A DNA stretch of 64,000 nt from positions 1 to 64,000 of the forward strand of contig CACWTR010000016.1 of assembly GCA_902763865.1 (NCBI GenBank), in the 5' to 3' direction. Below the pieces are notes generated by a model. That model saw only the letters and a program-made list of their open reading frames with translations. It had not been told where the DNA came from and did no database searches. The translations under genes and the position numbers were made by a program. This DNA is from an uncultured Bacteroidales bacterium. Its GTDB lineage: Bacteria > Bacteroidota > Bacteroidia > Bacteroidales > Bacteroidaceae. The stretch's first letter is position 1; each line of letters begins with the position of its first letter. This document shows positions 17,725-25,488 of the stretch, piece after piece.

Positions 17725-18702
17725 TTTCCACTTCGTGGGGTCGATGCTTCCCTCCACGGCATCCTCGATCTGGTCGGGCAGGTTGCAGAAGAAGTCGATG
17801 CCAGTGCGCTGCTCCAACTCGTCGATGGTGATGGCATACCTGGAGCTGACGGCTTCGGCGTTCTCCTTGTGGTCCATCCAGAAGGCGATGGCAAAGTAGC
17901 CGCCACTGATGGACTTCATCTTGGCGCTGTATGCAAGGATAGCCATGTAGAAATGGTTCGGGCAGACGAGCTTCCCGCTGTTCCCTGTCATCCGGTATGT
18001 CCCTTCGGAGATGGTTCCGCCCTTGACGATGTAGAGCGTGTCGCGGAAGGTTGAGGTGTCGTAGGTGTCGCGCAGGAAGTTCTCCAGGTTCCACCAGATG
18101 CCCTGTTCGTTGAAGCCCGGCAGCTGCGGATGGATGTTGCTCAGGTAGAACGTCTGTCCGTTGGCTTCCTTCGAGTTGAGGCGGTCGGCACTGCCAAGGA
18201 GATGGCCTCGCTGGTGTCCGCTGCCGCTGTGGTCCGCGAGTGCTGTTCGCACCTCGGCGGGGAGCACGGGGTCCGGCTGGAAGGGGTCGCCCGTGCCGCC
18301 GTAGCCGTTGAAGGTATGACCGTTGCGCCAGTTGTTGCGATTCCAGGCCCTGTTGTTCGACGAGAAGCCATTGTACCACTTGTAGGCAGTCCAGCTACCG
18401 GCCTTGAGGCCGGTGTTGTAGCCAATGCAGTAGTTCAGCGTGCCGTCCGGCAAGGTGTGGACGATGAAAGCATCCGCGCCTCCTGTCTTGAGGGAGGGGA
18501 TTTCGAGCCCGTGCATCGCGCCGTCCCTGACGGAGACGGGCGTAGTAGGCTCCGTATAGAGGGTAAGCGACAGGGTGGCGTTCCTGTTGGTGTTAGCCTG
18601 AGGGGACGTCGTGGCCGAATCGTCGCCACTGCATGCCAGAAGGCAGAAAACAAAAAGAGGTGCAGACAAACGAATGTATCTGCACCTCATGGGATTTAAC
18701 AT
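17713..18702 (-). CDS. DNA/RNA non-specific endonuclease (NUC1 family), lipoprotein
   Basis: A 329-residue exported nuclease. The N-terminus (LFVFCLLACSG) is a lipoprotein signal with the lipobox cysteine near residue 24. MRC at codon 5 is an alternative start. The NUC1 domain fills the second half: HQRGHLLGSAD contains the (D/Q)RGH motif whose histidine activates water, and NIHPQLPGFNEQGIWWNLE carries the metal-binding Asn and conserved N..W..LE. Such enzymes cut single- and double-stranded nucleic acids with Mg2+. It is the third secreted nuclease in 15 kb. The last residues and stop come from a heptamer repeat. Confidence 0.9.
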   Translation of the reverse strand: MLNPMRCRYIRLSAPLFVFCLLACSGDDSATTSPQANTNRNATLSLTLYTEPTTPVSVRDGAMHGLEIPSLKTGGADAFIVHTLPDGTLNYCIGYNTGLKAGSWTAYKWYNGFSSNNRAWNRNNWRNGHTFNGYGGTGDPFQPDPVLPAEVRTALADHSGSGHQRGHLLGSADRLNSKEANGQTFYLSNIHPQLPGFNEQGIWWNLENFLRDTYDTSTFRDTLYIVKGGTISEGTYRMTGNSGKLVCPNHFYMAILAYSAKMKSISGGYFAIAFWMDHKENAEAVSSRYAITIDELEQRTGIDFFCNLPDQIEDAVEGSIDPTKWKLRD

Positions 18703-18717
18703 AGTGTTTTGCTTTTT

Positions 18718-18764
18718 TACTCCCCCTCTCTGCGGAGAAGGGTAGGTGGTGAGGCTAAGGCTTC
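18718..18764. repeat. Diverged CCTCACC...GGGGGAG hairpin repeat between nuclease and rpmE
   Basis: Read on the minus strand this spacer is GCCTCACCACCTACCC then TTCTCCGCAGAGAGGGGGAG, a diverged copy of the repeat found at 8022-8253. Confidence 0.55.
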
Positions 18765-19016
18765 TTATTTCTTCATGCGAGCATAGCGGCTCATGAACTT
18801 ATCAACGCGTCCGGCTGTGTCAACCAGCTTGCTCTTACCGGTGTAGAAGGGGTGAGACGTGCTGCTGATTTCCAGCTTGTAGAGAGGATAAGTCTCGCCT
18901 TCAAACTCGATGGTCTCGGTTGTCTTGGCGGTTGAACGGCTCAGGAACATGTCGCCGTTGCTCATGTCCTTAAACACTACGGGACGATAGTTCTCGGGGT
19001 GAAGTCCTTGTTTCAT
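18765..19016 (-). CDS. rpmE2: 50S ribosomal protein L31 type B
   Basis: An 83-residue ribosomal protein. [20 protein letters not shown], the [20 protein letters not shown] block and KFMSRY are diagnostic of L31. The four zinc-binding cysteines of the type A form are absent, so this is the zinc-independent type B. It has its own strong promoter upstream and is divergent from addA. A hairpin repeat lies after its stop. Confidence 0.97.
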   Translation of the reverse strand: MKQGLHPENYRPVVFKDMSNGDMFLSRSTAKTTETIEFEGETYPLYKLEISSTSHPFYTGKSKLVDTAGRVDKFMSRYARMKK

Positions 19017-19128
19017 TTCTTTTTTCTCCTTTTGTTTTATGCCCCCGAGCTTCCTCCTTCATGTTTCAGGGAAGTAGATAAGGGGCGGATTACTACTTGT
19101 TCGTTGCAATTCTCTGGAAAATGCGCCG

Positions 19129-19159
19129 CAAAGGTACGACATTTTTTTCATTGCACAAA
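19129..19159 (-). promoter_or_regulatory. Bacteroidetes-type promoter for rpmE2
   Basis: On the minus strand TTTG (19156-19159), a 19-nt spacer and TACCTTTG (19129-19136). The predicted start near 19124 gives a leader of about 105 nt, long enough for ribosomal-protein autoregulation, though I see no defined structure. Confidence 0.72.
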
Positions 19160-19196
19160 ATAATTCGTGCAAAATAATCCGAATTATGCCGTTAAG

Positions 19197-19228
19197 CTTG
19201 CAGACTCGTTCTTTTTTTTGTACCTTCG
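19197..19228 (+). promoter_or_regulatory. Probable promoter for addA with a very short leader
   Basis: CTTG (19197-19200), a 20-nt spacer and TACCTTCG (19221-19228) form a one-mismatch version of the -33/-7 pair. It places the start near 19234, only about 12 nt before the ATG at 19246, and makes the earlier in-frame start at 19186 unlikely. An inverted repeat TTGCAC-N10-GTGCAA (19151-19172) lies between the two divergent promoters. Confidence 0.5.
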
Positions 19229-19245
19229 CTGCGAGAAACGACAAG

Positions 19246-22200
19246 ATGGAACCCTTACTCACCATATACAAGGCATCCGCGGGCTCGGGCAAGACTTTCG
19301 CCCTGGCCGTGGAATACATTGCCGGACTGTTGCAGCCTTATGCCGAGAATGAATTCGTGCATACGCTGGCCGTCACCTTCACCAACAAGGCTACGGCAGA
19401 GATGAAGGGCCGCATCCTCGAGACGCTCTATGCCCTGAAGATGGGGCTGGAGGAAGCGGATGACTACATGGATGCCATTATGCGCAGGGGCGAGGGGCGA
19501 GGCAAGCCCCTCACCGAGACGCAGATTCGCCAGCAGGCGGGAAAGGCGCTCACTGCCATCCTGCACGACTACTCGCACTTCCGCGTCGAGACCATCGACT
19601 CGTTCTTCCAAAGCGTCCTTCGGGGCATGGCACGCGAGCTAGGGCTGGCAGCTAACCTGCAAGTGGAGCTCTCCCACGAAGAAGTGATAGACAGCGCCGT
19701 TGACAGCCTCATCAGTGCAATGGACACCAAGCCGGAAGTGAAGCGATGGGTAATGGACTATGTCCGCGAACAGCTGGACAGCGGTGACAAGTGGGACATC
19801 GTCGGGCCGCTCAAGTCCTTCGCCGGAAACATCTTCGGCGAGGAATACCAACAGCGCAGCGACGAAGAGCTGGCCCGCATCAGCGATGCCGAGGTCGTGG
19901 GCGACTTCAAGCGAAAGATGCAAACCATCAGAAGGCGTGCCAAGCAGGAGGTGGAGGCTGCTGCCAACGACATGATAGGCCGGATAGAGGACATCAACAG
20001 GATTAGCTATGGAAAGAACCTCCTCTCGTTCCTCCTGAAGGCAAGGGAGATGGAGAGCGACGGTCCCTCGAAGACTATTCAAGAGCAGGCCGACGGAAGC
20101 AAACCGCTCTACAAGAAGGAGCAAGGAGCAAGGGGCGAGGGGCAAGCGGACAGCGACCTGCAGCAGGCCCTTGCCGACTTCATCGCGCTCTACGCCGGCT
20201 GCAGAAGGGAATACCTCTCCGCCACGCTTGCACTCCGTCACCTCGCTCCGCTCCGACTGCTGGAGTATATCGACGAGAGGGCCCGCGAGATAGAGGGCGA
20301 AGCCGGACGTTTCACGCTAAGTTCCACTCCGGCCTTGCTGAGCAAGATGGTGGAGGGCAGCGATGCGCCCTTCATCTTCGAGAAGATGGGAACTTTCATC
20401 GACAACGTGATGATAGACGAGTTTCAAGACACGAGCCGCATGCAATGGGAGAATTTCAAGAAACTGCTCTTCGAGAAACTTGCATCGGGAGGAAAGGTCC
20501 TGCTCGTGGGCGACATCAAGCAGAGCATCTACCGATGGCGGGGAGGCGACTGGAAAGTTCTTTACGGCATAGAGCATGAACCCGAACTCAAGCGCTTCAA
20601 TCTTCATCCTCTGCCACTCGACACGAACTATCGCAGTCATCAGGTCATTGTCGATTTCAACAACGCCTTCTTTCCTGAAGCCGCCCAAAGACTGGATGCC
20701 CTGATGCCCGATGCACGGATAAACCTGACGAACATCTATGCGGATGTGCGGCAGAAGAAAAAGAAGGAGGACGGAAAAGGGCACGTCCGCATCCAATTAT
20801 ATAAGGAAGAGGACGCCACCCTCTCCGATATGGCAGACCGGATAAGGAGCCTTCAGGTAGCCGGGCTTGAACTCGGCGAGATAGCTATCCTTGTCCGCAC
20901 CAATGCAATGGCCCAACAGCTCATCGAAGGCTTCAGCGAGCAAGCACCGGATATCCGCTTTGTCAGCGACGAAGCCTTCCTGCTCGAAGCCTCTATCTGT
21001 GTGCAGATGATTATTGCGGCAATGCGTATGCTCGTCGATAAGGAACATACGGATGGCATCTCCGAGAAATACCTGATGCTGCATTACCTTCGCGATGTCC
21101 TCGGAAAGCCGAACACTACTGTCCTGAGCGTTGCCCAGCAGAAAGCCGAGGAAGTCCTGCCGGAAGCTTTCACAGCCCATCAAGGAGAGCTGTTGCAACT
21201 GCCCCTCTATCTCCTTGCCGAAAGGCTGTGGCACATCTTCTCCTTGAGCAGCATCCGGGGTGAAGATGTCTATGTGCTGACCTTCTTCGACGAACTGCAA
21301 AACTATCTTCGCGGCACGAATGCGCCCGACATACAGACCTTCCTCAATGCCTGGGACGAACAACTGCGAAGCCGTTCCGTGCCTGGCAGCTCTGCGGCGG
21401 GAGTCCGCATCCTGACCATCCACAAGTCGAAGGGACTGGCTTTCCACACCGTCATGTTGCCCTTCAGCCATTGGCAGATAGAGGCCGACAGGCAGGGCGA
21501 CGTGCTTTGGTGCGAAACCGACATTGCCCCCTATAACGAGCTCGGTGCCTTGCCTATATCCACTTATTCAAAGGACGTAAGGACGTCGGTGTTTGCCCCC
21601 GACTATCAGGAGGAACACCTTGAGCGCCGCGTCGATGCGCTCAACACGCTGTATGTTGCCTTCACCCGTGCCAAGTGCAACCTCTACGTGTGGGGCAAAG
21701 TGAAACCAGCCGAGAAGATAAAGGCGGTTAGCACCGCTGCAGAACTCATCTATCTGTCGCTGAGGAACGACGAGAACGACTTGGACAAAGGAACCTTCCT
21801 GTATGAAGCAGGCAAGCCTCTAATCACTGTCCATGCAAGCTCTTCACAGGAGAGGACCAACCGGCTTTCTGTCAGACATCGCGCGGAAGATGCTATCGAC
21901 GTAAAGGTCATTACCAGAACCCCGACACTCGACTTCCTGCAAAGCAACCAGACAAAAGACTACCTGCAACAGCAGGTGAACGCGGAGAGTGAGGAATGCC
22001 CCATGACTTCTCTCTCGCAACGTGAGATTGGCAAGCGGATGCACGAGGTGCTTAGCCGCATCGATGATGTCAGTCAGCTCGAAGAGGTGCTTGCCGAAAC
22101 CAGACAGGAAGGCATTCTCGGCGAGGATGAAGAGTGGGAAGCCATCGTGTCCCGCATCCGCGAGGGATTCCGCGACCCGCTCGTCGCTTCGTGGTTCAAG

Positions 22201-22467
22201 ACCGGCAATGCCGTCTATAGCGAATGCAGCATTGCCGGCACAAATGCCGAAACGGGACAGCCCGAGGTGTTGCGACCTGACAGGGTAGTGATAAGGGAAG
22301 GCTGCATTACGGTCATCGACTATAAGTTCGGACATCCCAGCCGCCTCTACTCTGAACAGGTCAGGACATACATGAACCTCATGAAGCAGATGTATCCCCG
22401 GCATGAGGTGAAAGGCTACCTCTGGTACATCATGGCAGGGAAGACGATACGGGTTCACAACTCTTAA
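19246..22467 (+). CDS. addA: AddA/RecB-like UvrD-family helicase-nuclease
   Basis: A 1073-residue superfamily 1A helicase for double-strand break repair. The start MEPLLTIYKASAGSGKTFAL gives Walker A at once. Further motifs are IDEFQDTS (Walker B), GDIKQSIYRWRGG, LTIHKSKGLAFHTV and LYVAFTRAKCNLYVW. The C-terminus has a PD-(D/E)XK nuclease motif (RPDRVVIREGCITVIDYKFG). It pairs with the AddB-like gene 88 bp downstream. About residues 290-302 (YKKEQGARGEGQADS) derive from the GGAGCAA repeat, and MRRGEGRGKPLTE near residue 82 may be another small repeat insertion. The stop codon lies in the first unit of a TTAATTCATAATT array. Confidence 0.88.
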   Translation: MEPLLTIYKASAGSGKTFALAVEYIAGLLQPYAENEFVHTLAVTFTNKATAEMKGRILETLYALKMGLEEADDYMDAIMRRGEGRGKPLTETQIRQQAGKALTAILHDYSHFRVETIDSFFQSVLRGMARELGLAANLQVELSHEEVIDSAVDSLISAMDTKPEVKRWVMDYVREQLDSGDKWDIVGPLKSFAGNIFGEEYQQRSDEELARISDAEVVGDFKRKMQTIRRRAKQEVEAAANDMIGRIEDINRISYGKNLLSFLLKAREMESDGPSKTIQEQADGSKPLYKKEQGARGEGQADSDLQQALADFIALYAGCRREYLSATLALRHLAPLRLLEYIDERAREIEGEAGRFTLSSTPALLSKMVEGSDAPFIFEKMGTFIDNVMIDEFQDTSRMQWENFKKLLFEKLASGGKVLLVGDIKQSIYRWRGGDWKVLYGIEHEPELKRFNLHPLPLDTNYRSHQVIVDFNNAFFPEAAQRLDALMPDARINLTNIYADVRQKKKKEDGKGHVRIQLYKEEDATLSDMADRIRSLQVAGLELGEIAILVRTNAMAQQLIEGFSEQAPDIRFVSDEAFLLEASICVQMIIAAMRMLVDKEHTDGISEKYLMLHYLRDVLGKPNTTVLSVAQQKAEEVLPEAFTAHQGELLQLPLYLLAERLWHIFSLSSIRGEDVYVLTFFDELQNYLRGTNAPDIQTFLNAWDEQLRSRSVPGSSAAGVRILTIHKSKGLAFHTVMLPFSHWQIEADRQGDVLWCETDIAPYNELGALPISTYSKDVRTSVFAPDYQEEHLERRVDALNTLYVAFTRAKCNLYVWGKVKPAEKIKAVSTAAELIYLSLRNDENDLDKGTFLYEAGKPLITVHASSSQERTNRLSVRHRAEDAIDVKVITRTPTLDFLQSNQTKDYLQQQVNAESEECPMTSLSQREIGKRMHEVLSRIDDVSQLEEVLAETRQEGILGEDEEWEAIVSRIREGFRDPLVASWFKTGNAVYSECSIAGTNAETGQPEVLRPDRVVIREGCITVIDYKFGHPSRLYSEQVRTYMNLMKQMYPRHEVKGYLWYIMAGKTIRVHNS
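20114..20147. repeat. GGAGCAA repeat insertion inside addA
   Basis: AAGGAGCAAGGAGCAAGG followed by GGCGAGGGGCAAG reads in frame as KKEQGARGEGQ, in the long helical linker after the first helicase motifs. Confidence 0.65.
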
Positions 22468-22537
22468 TTCATAATTCACAATTCTTAATTCATAATTCTT
22501 AATTCATAATTCTTAATTCATAATTCTTAATTCGTGG
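22459..22537. repeat. TTAATTCATAATT tandem array between addA and addB
   Basis: About five degenerate copies of CTTAATTCATAATT with one CACAATT variant. The first TTAATTC unit overlaps the addA stop codon (HNS-stop). A related sequence occurs inside the MBOAT gene at 63054-63083. Confidence 0.8.
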
Positions 22538-22555
22538 ACATAGTTATATGAGGTA

Positions 22556-25456
22556 ATGAAGAGTTTCCTGAACATCATAGCAGCCGATATGCTGTCGTTC
22601 TTCTCGAATGACATGCGCGACGTGACGGTTGTCTTCCCGGGCAAGCGGGCAGGAATGTTCCTGAGCCGTGAGTTTGCCCGGTTGAGCGACAAGTCGGTAT
22701 GGGTGCCGCACTACTGTACGATGGGCGACCTCTTTCAGTGCCTTACGCCCATACAGGTGGCCGACCCCTTGGAGTGTATCTGCCAGTTGCACGCCGTCAT
22801 GCAGGAAGTGCTGGGCGAAGGCTATACCGAAACCCTCGACGAGTTCTGGAGCTGGGGAGAGGTGCTGATGGCCGACTTCGACGACATCGACAAGCACATG
22901 GCTAATGCCAAAGCCATCTTCACCAACATAGCCGATCAGGAAAGACTCAAGAAGCTGGATTACCTGGACGAGCATCAACGCGAAACGCTGCAACGTTTCT
23001 TCGGTCGTTTCTCGTTGGAGAACAGCACACGCCTTCAGGAGAAATTCCTCCACACCTGGAGCCACATGCACGAGATTTACACCAGGCTTCACGACAGGCT
23101 CCTTGCCGAGGGCAAGCTGTGGGAAGGGGCGCTCTTCCGTCATGTTGTCGAGCAGATGCAAAGGGACGAGGGACACATAGGGAAGCTTCTTGAGGGCCGT
23201 CGGGCCGTAGTCTTTGCAGGCTTCAATGTGCTGAACAGCGTGGAGCACGCCATGATGAGCCTCGTACAGCGGGAGAACAAGGCACGTTTCTATTGGGACT
23301 ACGACACCTACTATTGTGACCCGAAGAGTAACTTCGAGGCCGGCTACTTCATGAAGCAGAACCTGCGTGACTTTCCTTGTGCCATCAGCGACACGGAGAT
23401 GTTCGACAACTTCAGCCACCTCAGCGACGTGACCTTCATAGCTTGCTCCACCGACAACGCGGCAGCGCGGTATGCCAATTCCTTTATACACGAAGAATCA
23501 TCGGGCGAGTCGGCATCGGCAGACAAGTCTTCACTGTCCGTGGTCCTCTGCAACGAGGCGTTGATGCTGCCCGTACTGCATGCTATTCCCGAATCGGAAC
23601 GGGAGGTGAACGTCACGATGGGCTTTCCCGTCAGTGACACTCCGGTGTATGGACTCATTCTGTTGCTGCTTCGGTTGCAGACGGAAGGTTACGATGCCGA
23701 GCGCCAGCGCTTCCGTTTCCCCATTGAGCAGGCATTGCGACGGCAGCCCCTTTTCCAGTTGCTTCGGGAGGAGGACTGCTTTGCCTATCGCGGCAATGAT
23801 GCCTTGCAACTGATCGACTACCTGCTTTCACAGGTCCGTCAGCTTGCCTGCCACTATGCAGGGATAGAGGAGCCGAACATCTTTGAGCAGCTCTACAGCG
23901 AGACGGTCTTCCGCATCGACCGTATGCTCTGCCTGCTGAAAGGCTTCCAGCCGCCGGTGCCCCTCCTGCGCCGACTCCTGCGCAATATGATGGCGAGCAC
24001 GAAGATACCGTTCCACAGCGAACCGGACAGAGGTCTGCAGGTGATGGGGATGCTCGAGACGCGTTGCCTGGACTTCGAACACTTGCTGCTGCTCTCGGTG
24101 GAGGAAGGCAACCTGCCGCGAAACACACGGGCCAACTCGTTCATTCCTGAAAGCCTGCGCGATGCATTCGGCATGACGACCCAGCGGCACCGCATCGCCG
24201 TGTATGCTTACTACTTCTATCGCCTCGTGCAGCGCTGCGAACACCTTACGTGCGTCTATAACGAAAGCACCACCGACGGTGTTCAGCACGAGATGTCGCG
24301 CTTCTTGCGCCAAATGCTTGCCGAGACGGACATCCCCATCCGCACGCTTTGGCTTCGCAGCGAGCCGGAACCCCAAGCCGCTTCCCCTCTCGAGGTGCAA
24401 AAGACGCAGGACGTGATGGACCGCTTGCTGCATCGCTACGACCAGAACCTTCCCGACGGAGAACAGCTGACGCTGAGCCCGTCGGCCATCAATACATACG
24501 TGGATTGCCCCATGCAGTTCTACCTGAACAACGTGCTGCGCATCCGTCGTGAGGATGACCCCGAGGAGGGCATTTCGGCCAGCATCATCGGCGACATCTT
24601 CCACGACACAGCCGAGTTCTTCTACGAATGGTTGCGCGGACAGTACCGCACCGACACCGTCACTGCCGACATGCTGTGCGAGCAGAAGTCGGACGGCACC
24701 TACGTCATCCGCGAAACCATCCACCGGCATTTGCAGCTGATGCTCCATGCAGCCTTCGATGTCTGCTGGTTCCATCCGACGGACCGCTTTGACCGCCTGC
24801 CGGAACTTCGCCTCCGCTACAAGATTCTCTCCGGCTCCACCTCAAGGGGAGAGACAAGGAAGTCTCCCTCCAAGAAAGATTTAGAGGGCCTCTACAAGGG
24901 TACCCTTCTCATTGCCCACGATGTGCTGCTGCGTTACCTTCAGCAACTCATCCGCTACGACGCCCGTCATGCACCTTTCCGCATCATTGGGGCTGAACAG
25001 GAGCGGACGATTGAACTCGAGCTGTCAAGCCCTTCGCCCGAGCAGTCCGTCACGCGGCTCAAAGTGGGCGGACGCATTGACCGCATCGATGAAATGGGCG
25101 GGCGGCTGCGCATAGTCGATTACAAGACCGGCTCGCACGAGTCACCCCGGTACCGTCTGCAAATCTGCCTCTATGCCCTGGCCGAGTTGCAGAAGGGAGA
25201 GTCTTCGCTGCCCATCCGTCCTGTGCTTTTCTTCCCCATCAAGGCAGCTGCAGACGACTACGAGCCTTCGCTGACGGTTGACGGCGCTGTGGTCGATGAC
25301 TTTGCTGCCCAGCATGCCGAAACATTCCGGGAAGAGTTGCAGGGCATCGTTTCCGACATCTTCGACCCCTCGAAGCCCTTCACCTGCACCTCGGACACGC
25401 GTATCTGCCAGTACTGCAAGCTGGGACTCATCTGCGGGAAGAACATTGACCATTAA
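22556..25456 (+). CDS. addB: AddB-like PD-(D/E)XK nuclease subunit
   Basis: A 966-residue partner of the upstream helicase. The N-terminal half resembles an inactivated helicase (FPGKRAGMFLSREFARLSDK, without a proper GKT Walker A), as in AddB/RexB. The C-terminal part has the nuclease core LKVGGRIDRIDEMGGRLRIV then DYKTG. Cysteines in YVDCPMQFY and in RICQYCKLGLICGK fit the iron-sulfur staple of AddB nucleases. Codons for STSRGETRKSPSKKDLEGLY (about 761-780) look like a hairpin-repeat insertion just before the nuclease core. Orthology to AddB is by architecture and neighbourhood. Bacteroidetes versions are often annotated only as PD-(D/E)XK nuclease family. Confidence 0.82.
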   Translation: MKSFLNIIAADMLSFFSNDMRDVTVVFPGKRAGMFLSREFARLSDKSVWVPHYCTMGDLFQCLTPIQVADPLECICQLHAVMQEVLGEGYTETLDEFWSWGEVLMADFDDIDKHMANAKAIFTNIADQERLKKLDYLDEHQRETLQRFFGRFSLENSTRLQEKFLHTWSHMHEIYTRLHDRLLAEGKLWEGALFRHVVEQMQRDEGHIGKLLEGRRAVVFAGFNVLNSVEHAMMSLVQRENKARFYWDYDTYYCDPKSNFEAGYFMKQNLRDFPCAISDTEMFDNFSHLSDVTFIACSTDNAAARYANSFIHEESSGESASADKSSLSVVLCNEALMLPVLHAIPESEREVNVTMGFPVSDTPVYGLILLLLRLQTEGYDAERQRFRFPIEQALRRQPLFQLLREEDCFAYRGNDALQLIDYLLSQVRQLACHYAGIEEPNIFEQLYSETVFRIDRMLCLLKGFQPPVPLLRRLLRNMMASTKIPFHSEPDRGLQVMGMLETRCLDFEHLLLLSVEEGNLPRNTRANSFIPESLRDAFGMTTQRHRIAVYAYYFYRLVQRCEHLTCVYNESTTDGVQHEMSRFLRQMLAETDIPIRTLWLRSEPEPQAASPLEVQKTQDVMDRLLHRYDQNLPDGEQLTLSPSAINTYVDCPMQFYLNNVLRIRREDDPEEGISASIIGDIFHDTAEFFYEWLRGQYRTDTVTADMLCEQKSDGTYVIRETIHRHLQLMLHAAFDVCWFHPTDRFDRLPELRLRYKILSGSTSRGETRKSPSKKDLEGLYKGTLLIAHDVLLRYLQQLIRYDARHAPFRIIGAEQERTIELELSSPSPEQSVTRLKVGGRIDRIDEMGGRLRIVDYKTGSHESPRYRLQICLYALAELQKGESSLPIRPVLFFPIKAAADDYEPSLTVDGAVVDDFAAQHAETFREELQGIVSDIFDPSKPFTCTSDTRICQYCKLGLICGKNIDH
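24838..24896. repeat. Hairpin repeat insertion inside addB
   Basis: CCTCAAGGGGAGAGAC, AAGGAA, GTCTCCCTCC, then a GATTTAGAGGG arm. GGGAGAGAC can pair with GTCTCCC. It reads in frame with no stop and resembles the other C/T-rich hairpins in truA and mreC. Confidence 0.55.
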
Positions 25457-25488
25457 ATAACAGAACAACATTAAAACCTACAACAACC

